Notes: a model not told the origin generated them from the letters alone. 17,636 bases of DNA from an uncultured Candidatus Melainabacteria bacterium (GCA_934675225.1 CAKUQA010000002.1:1-17636); one strand, 5' to 3'. Positions 6,662-14,879 are shown, counted from the stretch's first letter. Numbers and translations: made by a program.

Positions 6662-7334
6662 CACCAGCTCCTAAATGCTCTTGCGGTTCTTCATACTTAA
6701 AACCTGTTAATACTTGAATTTGTTTTATCCATTCTTGGCGAACTTCTTCCGGATCTTTACTATAAGGAATAGGTTTACCAATTTTTACAATTACTTTGCC
6801 TGTAAAAGGTAGATGTCTAGCCTCTTGCGTACCAACTATTCCGATTGGTAAAACAGAGCACTTTGTAATTTTTGCAAGTTTTGCAAATCCCTCTGTAACT
6901 CCCGTAATTACTCCAGGAACTCCTCTTGTACCCTGAGGAAAAATTCCAAACACCCAATTACTTTTCTTTATTTCCATGACTGTTTTTATCGTCGATGGTC
7001 CTAGACTTTCTCTATTCACAGCAAAAGTACCAAGCCAATCAATCCACCACCTGATAAAGGGAATATCAAAAAGTTCTTTTTTAGCCATAAAAGAAACCCT
7101 TCTGGGCAAAATACCTGCAATCATTGGAGGATCCAAGGTCGATAAATGATTTGGACAAACTATGTATGAATTATCTTTTGGCACATTTTCCAACCCCTCA
7201 ACTTCCAAACGATATATAAGCTTACATCTAATCATGTAAAAAACTCTGCAAATAATAAATTGAAAAATTGTTCTCCAAATATTATATTCATCGGCTGTTC
7301 GCCTTGTGTAATTTTTATCTTTATCCCAGAACAA
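6645..7334 (-). CDS. PlsC-type 1-acyl-sn-glycerol-3-phosphate acyltransferase, first tandem copy
   Basis: A 229-residue PlsC/LPLAT-family enzyme, likely making phosphatidic acid from lysophosphatidic acid in phospholipid synthesis. Motif I NHLSTLDPP (62-70) carries the HX4D catalytic pair, motif II follows (RVSFMAKKELF; GTFAVNR at 102-108), and FPQGTRG (132-138) is canonical. An N-terminal hydrophobic stretch (about 23-40) likely anchors it. It shares the N-terminal NYXRRXXXEYNIXRT pattern with the downstream copy, so the pair arose by tandem duplication. The start is TTG at 7334, supported by AAAGGAGAG with a 7-nt gap; no ATG is better placed. It is transcribed divergently from the phosphohexomutase gene. 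Confidence 0.9.
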   Translation of the reverse strand: MFWDKDKNYTRRTADEYNIWRTIFQFIICRVFYMIRCKLIYRLEVEGLENVPKDNSYIVCPNHLSTLDPPMIAGILPRRVSFMAKKELFDIPFIRWWIDWLGTFAVNRESLGPSTIKTVMEIKKSNWVFGIFPQGTRGVPGVITGVTEGFAKLAKITKCSVLPIGIVGTQEARHLPFTGKVIVKIGKPIPYSKDPEEVRQEWIKQIQVLTGFKYEEPQEHLGAGDEQRA

Positions 7335-7363
7335 AGTATCTCTCCTTTAAGTCTAATAATATA

Positions 7364-7392
7364 ATTATATATACAAAGTTTGCACATTACAA
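7364..7392 (-). promoter_or_regulatory. Promoter of the acyltransferase pair
   Basis: Minus strand: -35 TTGTAA (7392-7387), 17-nt spacer, -10 TATAAT (7369-7364), with a predicted start near 7357. It interleaves with the divergent phosphohexomutase promoter (7380-7408), so the two polymerase sites overlap and could compete. Confidence 0.55.
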
Positions 7393-7408
7393 GTTTTTCA
7401 TATATATT
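7380..7408 (+). promoter_or_regulatory. Promoter of the phosphohexomutase gene
   Basis: Plus strand: -35 TTGCAC (7380-7385), 17-nt spacer, -10 TATATT (7403-7408). The predicted start near 7415 leaves a short leader that includes the strong Shine-Dalgarno AAGGAGAG before ATG 7435. Confidence 0.5.
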
Positions 7409-7434
7409 ATAACTATTATTAAGGAGAGAAATAT

Positions 7435-9699
7435 ATGAAAACATCAAATGTAGAGCTAGAAAACGAACTATTTAAAAGCGTTTATGAAAAAACTCCGGAT
7501 TATATTAAAAAACTTAATCTTATGGATTTTTCACAAAAAGGAGAATTCACATTTACATTAAAAAAAGAACATTTAAAACCATATGACAAAGAAAAAAATC
7601 CGGAAGGTTTAAACTTGGAAGAATGGTTTGCAAACTACGCAAAAGAAGCTAAAGTTTCAACTGCCGGAATTAGAGGTCCACAAAACATTTTGTATCCTCA
7701 AGATACAAGATTTCCAATTAATTTAGTAGGTATTGTACTTGCTACTTTGGCTAAAGCCCTTGTTGCGAATGAAAAATACAAAGGAAAACAAATTGTAAAA
7801 GTTGCAGGTAGAGAAGTTAGATATAATTCAGATTTATTTTTAGATGCAATTACAAGAATTCAAGCAGCTCAAGGGATTAGAACTCTTGTTCCCGAAGGTA
7901 AAAAAACTATTCCGATATGGCTTGCTTCATTTTTAGCATTCAAATTAGATTTACTTGGTGGCGAATATATTACTTCCAGCCATGGAATTTCCGTAAAAAA
8001 TGCAACTAAAGACTTAAACTGTCAAGGCAGTCAGTATTTACCGGAAGAATCAATGGAATTTGTAAATAAAATCCAAGAAATTTTCGACGAAACAGAAAAA
8101 AAAGGTTCTTACAAAATAAAAATCGCCGCAATAGACAACCCGTTAATTGATGAAAAAGTTCTTGCAAATATTGATGATGGAGTTGATTTATATGTAGATT
8201 ACCTTAAATCAGGTGTTGCTCAAAAAGTAAATTTGGATTTAATCAAGACAATAAAAGATAAAATTGTCATAGAAAGCGTTGGTGGCTCTGCATACAGAAC
8301 ACTAAGCCGAGTTTTGAAAAAATTAGATATTTCAGATAAATTTACATGGTTTGATACGGAAGAAGATTCTTTCTTCCATTCTATAGGTAAATATGACCAC
8401 ACTCCAAAAGGCGAAAAGGCTTTTTATGATTACTCTGTCGATGCAACAGTAGTTGCAAAACGTCAAAATGGAGAAAAATTCTTCCCCGTGATTGAAACAA
8501 TGCATTACGAAGAAAGATTAACCGGCCTTCCTGTTGGAACAGCAGTTTTAATTACAGATCCTGACCATGACAGGTTAACTGTTGCTCAAACAGAATATGC
8601 TTGCACAATTCCTGAACTTGAAAAAGCAGGTATTGACTACATTAAGTTAAATGATAATCTAATTTTAACTATATTTACTGCAAACCAAGCTTTCTTAATG
8701 CTTATGGATTTTTGGGCAAAACAATTAAAAGCTCAAAACTTGTGGGATAAACACCCAAGATTTATGATTAAAACAACAGCTTCTGCAATTTCTTGGGATG
8801 AATGGGCAAAAAAACAGGGGATTAAAGTCGTAAATGTACCTGTTGGCTTCAAAGAAATTGCAAATATCATGAAAAAGGTTGAATTAAAACTCAAAAAAGC
8901 TCAAACTGCAGAAGTTTTGGTTAATGATGTTCTCGGAAACACTATAAATTTAGGAATTAATCCGCGTTTATTGTTTGCAGGAGAAGAATCCGGCGGTATG
9001 ATTATGGGAACTGAAGAATTAATAAAATCTCAAAATGAAAGATTTGCAATTGCTATGAGAGAAAAAAGTGCAACAGAAGCCATTATTGTTGCATCTGCAT
9101 TAATTGCAAAACTTCAAAAAGAACAGGTTTCTTTATCAGAATATCTTGTCCAAATCTTTGAAGAAAATAGTATCATTGGTCGTTTTGACACTCGCGTTGA
9201 TATAGCTTATTATAATGAATCAGAACCGGACATTAACAAATTAAAAGAAGCTAAAATTGCCGGCGAAACACAGAGAACCAAAAACGATTTGTTCTATCTT
9301 TCAATGGCAATTGGCGTAAAAGAAAACAAAATGTCATTAAATGATGTTAAAGAAGTCTTAAATGATACTTTCAAAAGTTTAATTTTCGACAACCTAATCT
9401 CAATAAAATTTGTTGGCGATGGAACGTATCTTGAATTTTCAGATAAATACATTGAAATCAGACCATCCGGAACTGATGCAAAAACAAAAGCTTATGGCGG
9501 AGGCTCTGACAAAGCAGTTCTGGAAACTTACGCAAATGTTATGGGTAATTATTCCGGAGAAAGAACTGAATTGCACAAAAAATTTATTGATGATAAATTC
9601 TACAATTCAACAAAAGAAGAAGCTATGAAATATTATCTTGAATTTGTTGATAAAGATGCAAATAATGAACCATTTGAAATTCCTGAATACAAATTTTAG
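7435..9699 (+). CDS. Large phosphohexomutase (phosphoglucomutase/phosphomannomutase superfamily)
   Basis: A 754-residue alpha-D-phosphohexomutase, which moves phosphate between C1 and C6 of hexoses and feeds glycogen or envelope sugar synthesis. Motifs in order: active-site phosphoserine loop TSSHGIS (180-186, catalytic Ser182; the usual form is TASHNP), metal-binding DPDHDR (375-380; His replaces the usual Gly between the second and third Asp), sugar-binding GEESGG (516-521) and phosphate-binding RPSGTD (676-681). It is longer than typical bacterial enzymes (about 450-580 residues), with extra sequence mainly in the N-terminal 70 residues, between the Ser loop and the metal loop, and at the C-terminus. 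The ATG is preceded by AAGGAGAG. The gene stands alone between a divergent operon and a terminator. Superfamily is certain; glucose versus mannose preference cannot be read from sequence. Confidence 0.92.
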   Translation: MKTSNVELENELFKSVYEKTPDYIKKLNLMDFSQKGEFTFTLKKEHLKPYDKEKNPEGLNLEEWFANYAKEAKVSTAGIRGPQNILYPQDTRFPINLVGIVLATLAKALVANEKYKGKQIVKVAGREVRYNSDLFLDAITRIQAAQGIRTLVPEGKKTIPIWLASFLAFKLDLLGGEYITSSHGISVKNATKDLNCQGSQYLPEESMEFVNKIQEIFDETEKKGSYKIKIAAIDNPLIDEKVLANIDDGVDLYVDYLKSGVAQKVNLDLIKTIKDKIVIESVGGSAYRTLSRVLKKLDISDKFTWFDTEEDSFFHSIGKYDHTPKGEKAFYDYSVDATVVAKRQNGEKFFPVIETMHYEERLTGLPVGTAVLITDPDHDRLTVAQTEYACTIPELEKAGIDYIKLNDNLILTIFTANQAFLMLMDFWAKQLKAQNLWDKHPRFMIKTTASAISWDEWAKKQGIKVVNVPVGFKEIANIMKKVELKLKKAQTAEVLVNDVLGNTINLGINPRLLFAGEESGGMIMGTEELIKSQNERFAIAMREKSATEAIIVASALIAKLQKEQVSLSEYLVQIFEENSIIGRFDTRVDIAYYNESEPDINKLKEAKIAGETQRTKNDLFYLSMAIGVKENKMSLNDVKEVLNDTFKSLIFDNLISIKFVGDGTYLEFSDKYIEIRPSGTDAKTKAYGGGSDKAVLETYANVMGNYSGERTELHKKFIDDKFYNSTKEEAMKYYLEFVDKDANNEPFEIPEYKF

Positions 9700-9718
9700 A
9701 TTCAAATAAATCCAAAAG

Positions 9719-9746
9719 AGCCTGGCAGATTTAGCTAGGCTTTTTT
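9719..9746 (+). terminator. Intrinsic terminator after the phosphohexomutase gene
   Basis: An 8-bp stem (AGCCTGGC / GCTAGGCT, one G-T wobble) with loop AGATTTA, followed by six T. On the other strand the hairpin is followed by CTCTTTTGG, so weak bidirectional action is possible. The T run touches the stop codon of the convergent minus-strand gene at 9745. Confidence 0.8.
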
Positions 9747-10612
9747 ATTCTCTCCAAGCTTTAAGCATATTTTCTTCAGGTTTAGATTTGAATATGTTTT
9801 CAAAAACAATTTTAGCTATATTATGTTCTCGAGCATCAAAACAATCTCTTAATCCATCACCAAATAGCTTTTTGCAATCCGCTGAGCCAACAACCTCTAT
9901 TTCTGATATTGGAATATCATCGAGATAAACAAATTCTAAATCAGCTTTTCGCTGTTTAAATAATGAACTCATTTTTGCATCATAACCTTTGACCAAAGAT
10001 AAGAGTTTTTTAGGCATCATATCTGTATATTTTTCAAATGCTGTTTTTTTATCATATTTTTTTAAAAGATTATCAAGTAGAATTTTCCGTTCTTTCGGTA
10101 TTTCTGCCATATTAAACCATTTTCTTATTTCTAGTTCTACATCTTTTCCTAAACATCCATTTTCAACTTCATCTTGAGTCCTTATTCTTAGCTTTGATTG
10201 TTCTAAATTTTTTGTTGGAATTTTTAGCATTACAATCTTTTTAGAATCATCAAGCATTTTCCCACACAAATCATTTCTTAAATTTTTACTCCAATATTTC
10301 CCAAAGCTATCTAATTCCAAAGTATATACCCCCTGAGGCATATGTATAGTACTACATTTTAGAGCCCCCCGATTCAAGTATTTTTTGGTAGTTCTCAAAA
10401 GATGTCATATGATATAAATAGCGCGGAATTTTATGTTTTCCTACTTTTGTTGCAATTTGAACAGTATCAGTTTTTAAATTAGTATAATACTTTAAACCAC
10501 TAATATTAGAAATATTAGGAGCTTTTGTTTCTAAAATACTCGACTTCCCAAGAGCTTTAGCATAATTTGCAGTTCTTTTCACCAAATTTAGAGCGGCATT
10601 ACTTAATCCCAT
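9745..10612 (-). pseudogene. Frameshifted gene, possible ADP-ribosyltransferase-like fold (DarT/KptA-like)
   Basis: Two adjacent minus-strand frames are clearly one protein. The upstream part ends ...YQKILESGGSKM-stop and the downstream part continues ALKCSTIHMPQGVY. Removing one G from the G6 run (plus-strand C, 10365-10370) restores ESGALKCSTIH, giving about 288 residues. I place the start at ATG 10612, which has AAGGA 7 nt upstream; a frame-open ATG at 10726 lacks a ribosome site and overlaps sulP. Features that recall the ADP-ribosyltransferase fold: YLYHMTSFENYQKILESG (His in the first strand), GVYTLELDSFGKYW (Tyr/aromatic strand) and LEFVYLDDIPISEIEVVG near the end (possible catalytic Glu). 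The remainder is Lys-rich and helical. No antitoxin-like partner is adjacent. The function is an inference from these motifs; alternatives are a decayed gene or a sequencing error in an intact one. Confidence 0.6.
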
Positions 10613-10685
10613 ACAAATATCCTTATGTTCCCCATATTCATATAAAAAACTTTGCGAGCAAAAAATTGCTATATTTATTAAGTTT

Positions 10686-12299
10686 TTATACTTTTCGAGC
10701 TTTTTTCTTAAACAAAGCTTTGGCATGGTTTATTGCATCTATTTCTGAGGAATAAACCCCTTTAATCTGTTTTGTAATTTCATATTGTTCTAATTGAGTT
10801 TTTACTGTTTCATTTTGAATTACCATTAAAACCTTAATATGTTGAGATTTTAAACGTAAAATAATATCTTCCAACGCAAAAACCGCAGAAATGTCAAGAG
10901 TATCACTTCCATCATAAACAATTATCAAATAACGAGTTCCTAAAAACTCATCAAATTGAGAAATTATTTGAGTTGCCGAACCAAAAAAGAAGGCTCCGCT
11001 TATGTGAACAACCCTGATTTTATGGTGAGAATCCTGTTCCAACACTCTCTCAAGCTTCATTATATCCTTGTCATAAACAACTTTATCAATTAATTTTGCT
11101 TTATCTGCAACTCTTTTAGCGTACAATAATGCTGCTAAAGTAATTCCGGCACCAACCGCAACAATTAAGTTATAAAATACAGTCAAAAAGAATACCAATA
11201 AAAGAACATATAAGTCATCTTTAGGTGCTAATTTTATTACTTTTAAAAATTTTGTATCAATAATATCATATCCTATTTTTATCAAAATTCCCGCCAACAC
11301 AGACAAAGGAATTTCTGCAACAAATCCGGAAAATTGAAAAATCAACAAAATTAAGATAACAGAAGTTACTACTGCTGCTAATTTTGTAGAAGCCCCTGAT
11401 TTCAGTGCTGCAACTGTACGCATAGTAGCAGCGGAACCTGCAAGGTTTCCTGTTAATGCACAACAAATATTTCCTAAACCTTGAGATGCTAATAATTTAC
11501 TTGGAGGCAACTGAACTTTGGTAACAGAAGTACAAACCAATCCCGTTAACAAACTTTCAGATGAAAAAATTACAGCTAATATTATTGAATAATGAAAATA
11601 GGAAATAAAATCATGTAAGTTTGTATGTGGAATATGTATTGAAGGAAGCGAAACAGAAACTTGAGAAATTTTATCAACATTTAAACCCATTTTTATAGAA
11701 ATAAATGTGCATAAAATTAATGCTAAAATTTGTGATGGAACGTACTTATTCCATTTTTTAGGAAAGCCAAACACGATTAGCAACGTTAAAACACCTATAG
11801 CAAAAGCATGTAAATTTAATGAAAAAATTGACTTGAAAATACTCTCCAAACTTTCAATAGTATTAGAACAAGCAGGAAGTCCAAACAACGGATTTAATTG
11901 CATTATTATAATAATTACACCAACACCATTCATAAAACCTGATATTACGGGATACGGCACATATTTTACAACATCAGGCAACTTAGTCAGCGAGAGAAGA
12001 ACTTGCAACACACCGGCAATTAGGATTATAAAAATAACAGCATCAATATTTTGATTTAAAGCATGCATAACAGAAGCAACAACAATAGCGACAGGACCGG
12101 TCACTCCGGATATCATCGGAATTTTTGTGCCAAACACACCTGCCACAAAACAAAGAATAATTGCTCCCCAAATACCTGCACTTGCACCAAATCCTGTAGC
12201 AACACCAAACGCTAAAGCTTGCGGTAAAGTTATTATTGCAGCATTTAGCCCTCCCAAAATATCCCCTGCAAAAATTTGTAATTTTTCTTTAAAATCCAT
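10686..12299 (-). CDS. SulP/SLC26-family anion transporter with C-terminal STAS domain
   Basis: A 537-residue inner-membrane transporter. It has about 10-12 hydrophobic helices up to roughly residue 400, including the family marks PQALAFG (26-32) and SGVTGPVAI (64-72), then a cytoplasmic STAS domain (about 425-530) with the DGSDTLDISAVFALEDI core that carries the conserved Ser in DIS. SulP proteins carry sulfate, bicarbonate or other anions, often with Na+ or H+; the substrate cannot be told here, and no sulfate-assimilation or carbonic anhydrase gene is adjacent. The ATG at 12299 has no Shine-Dalgarno and lies 6 nt after a perfect -10 box, so the message is probably leaderless. It diverges from deoC. 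Confidence 0.93.
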   Translation of the reverse strand: MDFKEKLQIFAGDILGGLNAAIITLPQALAFGVATGFGASAGIWGAIILCFVAGVFGTKIPMISGVTGPVAIVVASVMHALNQNIDAVIFIILIAGVLQVLLSLTKLPDVVKYVPYPVISGFMNGVGVIIIIMQLNPLFGLPACSNTIESLESIFKSIFSLNLHAFAIGVLTLLIVFGFPKKWNKYVPSQILALILCTFISIKMGLNVDKISQVSVSLPSIHIPHTNLHDFISYFHYSIILAVIFSSESLLTGLVCTSVTKVQLPPSKLLASQGLGNICCALTGNLAGSAATMRTVAALKSGASTKLAAVVTSVILILLIFQFSGFVAEIPLSVLAGILIKIGYDIIDTKFLKVIKLAPKDDLYVLLLVFFLTVFYNLIVAVGAGITLAALLYAKRVADKAKLIDKVVYDKDIMKLERVLEQDSHHKIRVVHISGAFFFGSATQIISQFDEFLGTRYLIIVYDGSDTLDISAVFALEDIILRLKSQHIKVLMVIQNETVKTQLEQYEITKQIKGVYSSEIDAINHAKALFKKKARKV

Positions 12300-12305
12300 A
12301 GGGTA

Positions 12306-12334
12306 ATTATAAATAAACTTTATGCTATAATCAA
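12306..12334 (-). promoter_or_regulatory. sulP promoter, apparently leaderless
   Basis: Minus strand: -35 TTGATT (12334-12329), 17-nt spacer, -10 TATAAT (12311-12306), six bases, then ATG 12299. It has the same -10-to-ATG distance as uvrB and cpaE. It physically overlaps the divergent deoC promoter. Confidence 0.65.
12323..12331 (+). promoter_or_regulatory. Extended -10 promoter element for deoC
   Basis: TGCTATAAT is a perfect -10 hexamer with the TGn extension; no good -35 lies 17 nt upstream. The predicted start is near 12338, with AAGGGG (12341-12346) as ribosome binding site for ATG 12353. The -10 overlaps the -35 region of the sulP promoter on the other strand. Confidence 0.55.
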
Positions 12335-12352
12335 GTAAAAAAGGGGATAATT

Positions 12353-13006
12353 ATGAAAAATTTAAACAAACACATTGAACACACACTTTTAAAACAAGAT
12401 GCTAAATACGAAGATTTTATAAAACTGTTTAATGAAGCTAAAGAACATAATTTCTTAGGAGTTTGTATAAATCCTGCTTACGTCAAATTAGCTAAAGAAA
12501 ACTTAAAAAACAGTGATGTAAAAGTTGTTACCGTAATCGGATTTCCTCTAGGCGCAAACAGAAGTGATGTTAAAGCCTTCGAAACAACTAAAGCTGTTGA
12601 AGATGGTGCTGATGAAATTGATATGGTAATTAATGTTACTGCAATTAAAAATAAAGATTACGATTTTGTCGTTAACGATATAAAAACAGTAAAAGCTGCT
12701 TGCCAAGACAAACCTCTAAAAGTTATTTTGGAAACAGATTTGTTAGAAAAAGACGAAATAAAAAAAGCTTGTGAACTTTGTATCGAAGCAAAAGCAGATT
12801 TTGTAAAAACGTCTACAGGCTTTGTAAAAGGTGGAGTTGGAGCACAAGCAGAAGATGTAAAACTAATGTACAAGACAGTTTCTCCTTACGGACTTAAAGT
12901 AAAAGCTTCCGGCGGAATTAGAGATAAAGAAGCTGCAATAAAAATGCTTGAAGCAGGAGCAGAAAGGCTAGGAACAAGTTCCGGCGTAAAAATCGTTGCA
13001 GAATAA
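12353..13006 (+). CDS. deoC: Deoxyribose-phosphate aldolase
   Basis: DeoC splits 2-deoxyribose 5-phosphate into glyceraldehyde 3-phosphate and acetaldehyde, the last step of deoxynucleoside breakdown. The 217-residue TIM-barrel protein has the usual family length. It carries the Schiff-base Lys152 in DFVKTSTGF (149-157), Lys184 in VKASGGIR (183-190) and the Asp of DEIDMVIN (87-94). Other conserved blocks are HTLLK, GVCINP and TVIGFPLG. Start ATG has AAGGGG upstream. No other deo genes are next to it; the next gene downstream is flhB with its own promoter element. Identification is very secure. Confidence 0.96.
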   Translation: MKNLNKHIEHTLLKQDAKYEDFIKLFNEAKEHNFLGVCINPAYVKLAKENLKNSDVKVVTVIGFPLGANRSDVKAFETTKAVEDGADEIDMVINVTAIKNKDYDFVVNDIKTVKAACQDKPLKVILETDLLEKDEIKKACELCIEAKADFVKTSTGFVKGGVGAQAEDVKLMYKTVSPYGLKVKASGGIRDKEAAIKMLEAGAERLGTSSGVKIVAE

Positions 13007-13069
13007 AAATTATAATCACCTATATAAAATATAAGAAAATATGACTATAATATTTTTAAATTTTGACCA

Positions 13070-13078
13070 TGCTATAAT
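13070..13078 (+). promoter_or_regulatory. Extended -10 promoter element for flhB
   Basis: TGCTATAAT is identical to the deoC element. TTGACC lies only a few bases upstream and is too close to serve as its -35. The predicted start near 13085 gives a very short leader with AAGGA (13086-13090) before ATG 13098. Confidence 0.5.
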
Positions 13079-13097
13079 ATTCATTAAGGAATAGCGT

Positions 13098-14174
13098 ATG
13101 GGTGATGAAGATAAACAATTTGATGCCACACCGAGGAAACTGGAACAGGCTAGAAAAGAAGGACAAGTTGTAAAATCAAAAGATTTTTCAACCGCACTTT
13201 CTTTGCTTATTTTATTTTCAGTAATTTTTGGTTTGGCACCGTTTATTTGGGATCAAATTGTTCAACTTTATACACTTCTTTATGAGCAAATCCCGAATGC
13301 ACATGTAGACGAAGTCGGAATGACTTATATTTTGACTATTACAATCAAATGTGCAGCATTAATCATTGGTCCGGTTCTCTTTGTGGCATGGTTTATCGCA
13401 ATTATGGCAGATTTTATTCAAGTCGGGCCACTTGTTGCGACAGCACCACTAATGCCAAAATTAGACAAACTTAACCCTACAAAATATTTCAAAAATATTA
13501 TGTCAATAAAAACTCTTTTTGAATTATTTAAAAATATTTTAAAAGTAGTTTTATTAGGCTATATAGGTTGGAGTGTTTATATGCAGCATATTGAAAATAT
13601 TCTTATGCTTGCAGCTATAGATAACAATTTTGCTGTAATGATTGAATTTGGGAAACTAATTACAGACTTTATTTTCAAAGCCTGTATTGCTTTCTTGGTA
13701 ATTTCCGCTGCAGATTATGGTGTTACAAAATGGAAATTTTTGAAAGACCAAAAAATGTCTTTTAAAGAAATCAAAGACGAATATAAAAACACTGAAGGTG
13801 ACCCTAATGTAAAAGCAGCCTTAAGACAACGCCGTATGCAAATGTTACAAAAAGGCATGATGGATGCAGTTCCGGATGCAGATTTTGTTGTAACAAACCC
13901 AACTCATATTGCCTGTGCTTTAAAATACAAAGCAGAAGAAATGGCATCTCCAATGCTTATCGCAAAAGGAACAGAACTTATTGCTAAAAAAATAATTAAA
14001 ATAGCAAGAGAACACCAAATTCCGGTAATAGAAAATGCTCCGGTTGCTCGTGCTCTTTACAAAATGGTTGATTTAAATCAACAAATTCCACCTGAATTGT
14101 ACAAAGCAATCGCTGAAATCCTACTTTTTGTTTACAAGTTGAAAAATACATCAAATAAAGGTACAATGAAATAA
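13098..14174 (+). CDS. flhB: Flagellar/type III export switch protein FlhB
   Basis: FlhB sits in the export gate of the flagellar (or injectisome) type III apparatus and switches substrate class by cleaving itself. The 358-residue protein has the family layout: N-terminal DATPRKLEQARKEGQVVKSKD (9-29), four hydrophobic segments (about 32-52, 76-104, 140-162, 184-206), the cytoplasmic linker KWKFLKDQKMSFKEIKDEYK and the autocleavage motif NPTH (267-270) within VVTNPTHIACALKY, then the conserved IPVIENAPVARALY. Length and motifs suggest a functional protein. Only a sigma factor follows; no other flagellar gene is in the window, so flagellar versus injectisome use rests on the adjacent sigma gene and general knowledge. 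Confidence 0.93.
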   Translation: MGDEDKQFDATPRKLEQARKEGQVVKSKDFSTALSLLILFSVIFGLAPFIWDQIVQLYTLLYEQIPNAHVDEVGMTYILTITIKCAALIIGPVLFVAWFIAIMADFIQVGPLVATAPLMPKLDKLNPTKYFKNIMSIKTLFELFKNILKVVLLGYIGWSVYMQHIENILMLAAIDNNFAVMIEFGKLITDFIFKACIAFLVISAADYGVTKWKFLKDQKMSFKEIKDEYKNTEGDPNVKAALRQRRMQMLQKGMMDAVPDADFVVTNPTHIACALKYKAEEMASPMLIAKGTELIAKKIIKIAREHQIPVIENAPVARALYKMVDLNQQIPPELYKAIAEILLFVYKLKNTSNKGTMK

Positions 14175-14194
14175 ATTCTATGATAGAATAAATT

Positions 14195-14200
14195 TATAAT
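14195..14200 (+). promoter_or_regulatory. -10 box directly before the sigma factor gene
   Basis: TATAAT ends 7 nt before ATG 14208, the second in-frame Met of the sigma gene, with no Shine-Dalgarno and a poor -35. If used, translation would begin at 14208 on a nearly leaderless mRNA. The evidence is weaker than for the uvrB, cpaE and sulP promoters. Confidence 0.35.
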
Positions 14201-14201
14201 C

Positions 14202-14864
14202 ATGGTTATGCAAAATAAAAATAAATTACAAGAATATATAGATATCGTTCAGAGAGTTGCTAAAGTCGAACATAGACGTATTCCTCAGCACATGGTAGAT
14301 TATGAGGAATTAGTTTCTATCGGGATTTTGGCTATTCAAGTTTTAATAAAAAACAAAACTCCGGAACAACTTGAAAAGTATAATGCAGCCTATATCGCAA
14401 CCGCTGTTAGATGGGCTATCAGAAACGAATTAAGAATTAGATATAAATGGTATTCTTTAAAACATAAAGCTGATGATGAAGTCGATTCAGAAGAAACTGT
14501 TGAAGGCATGGATATGCAAAAAGCCAAAGTTAGAGAAGCTGTTTATGAAACTATTCTTTCAATTGATGGATTAGCTGCAGCCGCAAGTGATAATGATTCT
14601 CCATTTGACTTTTTAAAAGATCCGCATGCTCAACCTGATGAAAATGCAGAAATTACAGAAATGGGTAGAATGATTAGAGCAGCGATTGCTAAATTACCTC
14701 CAAAAGAAAGAACTGTTGTTGAATACCGTTTTTACAGAAATATGCAAGTTAAAGATATTGCAAAACAAGTAGGACTGTCACCTTCAAGAGTAACACGTAT
14801 TGTACAAGCATCCTTAAATACTGTTAAAGAATACTTAAATCAACATGAACAGTATGGCTACTAG
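14202..14864 (+). CDS. Sigma-70 family RNA polymerase sigma factor (FliA/SigF-like size)
   Basis: A 220-residue sigma factor with region 2 (about 30-85: DYEELVSIGILAIQ, then AAYIATAVRWAIRNELRIRYK for -10 recognition and melting) and region 4 (about 155-213: LPPKERTVVEYRFYRNMQVKDIAKQVGLSPSRVTRI, a helix-turn-helix for -35 binding). The segment between, with an acidic stretch (91-105) and a polar linker (128-150), is weakly conserved. Its position 27 bp after flhB suggests a role in flagellar or late-stage genes, as with FliA, but sequence alone does not separate this from other alternative sigmas. The start is ATG 14202 or ATG 14208; the latter fits the -10 box spacing. The gene ends 15 bp from the convergent nucleotidase gene with no visible terminator. 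Confidence 0.85.
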   Translation: MVMQNKNKLQEYIDIVQRVAKVEHRRIPQHMVDYEELVSIGILAIQVLIKNKTPEQLEKYNAAYIATAVRWAIRNELRIRYKWYSLKHKADDEVDSEETVEGMDMQKAKVREAVYETILSIDGLAAAASDNDSPFDFLKDPHAQPDENAEITEMGRMIRAAIAKLPPKERTVVEYRFYRNMQVKDIAKQVGLSPSRVTRIVQASLNTVKEYLNQHEQYGY

Positions 14865-14879
14865 CTTTTACTTACATTA

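Noticed and set aside
10613..10726. N-terminal extension of the frameshifted gene to ATG 10726
   Set aside because: No ribosome site, the extension overlaps the sulP 3' end, and ATG 10612 has AAGGA at good spacing.
13064..13078. TTGACC plus TATAAT as a -35/-10 pair before flhB
   Set aside because: The spacing is only 4 nt; the -10 works better as an extended -10 without a -35.
14865..14879. Bidirectional terminator between the sigma gene and the convergent nucleotidase gene
   Set aside because: Only 15 bp with no hairpin; a terminator would have to lie inside the coding regions and none was seen.
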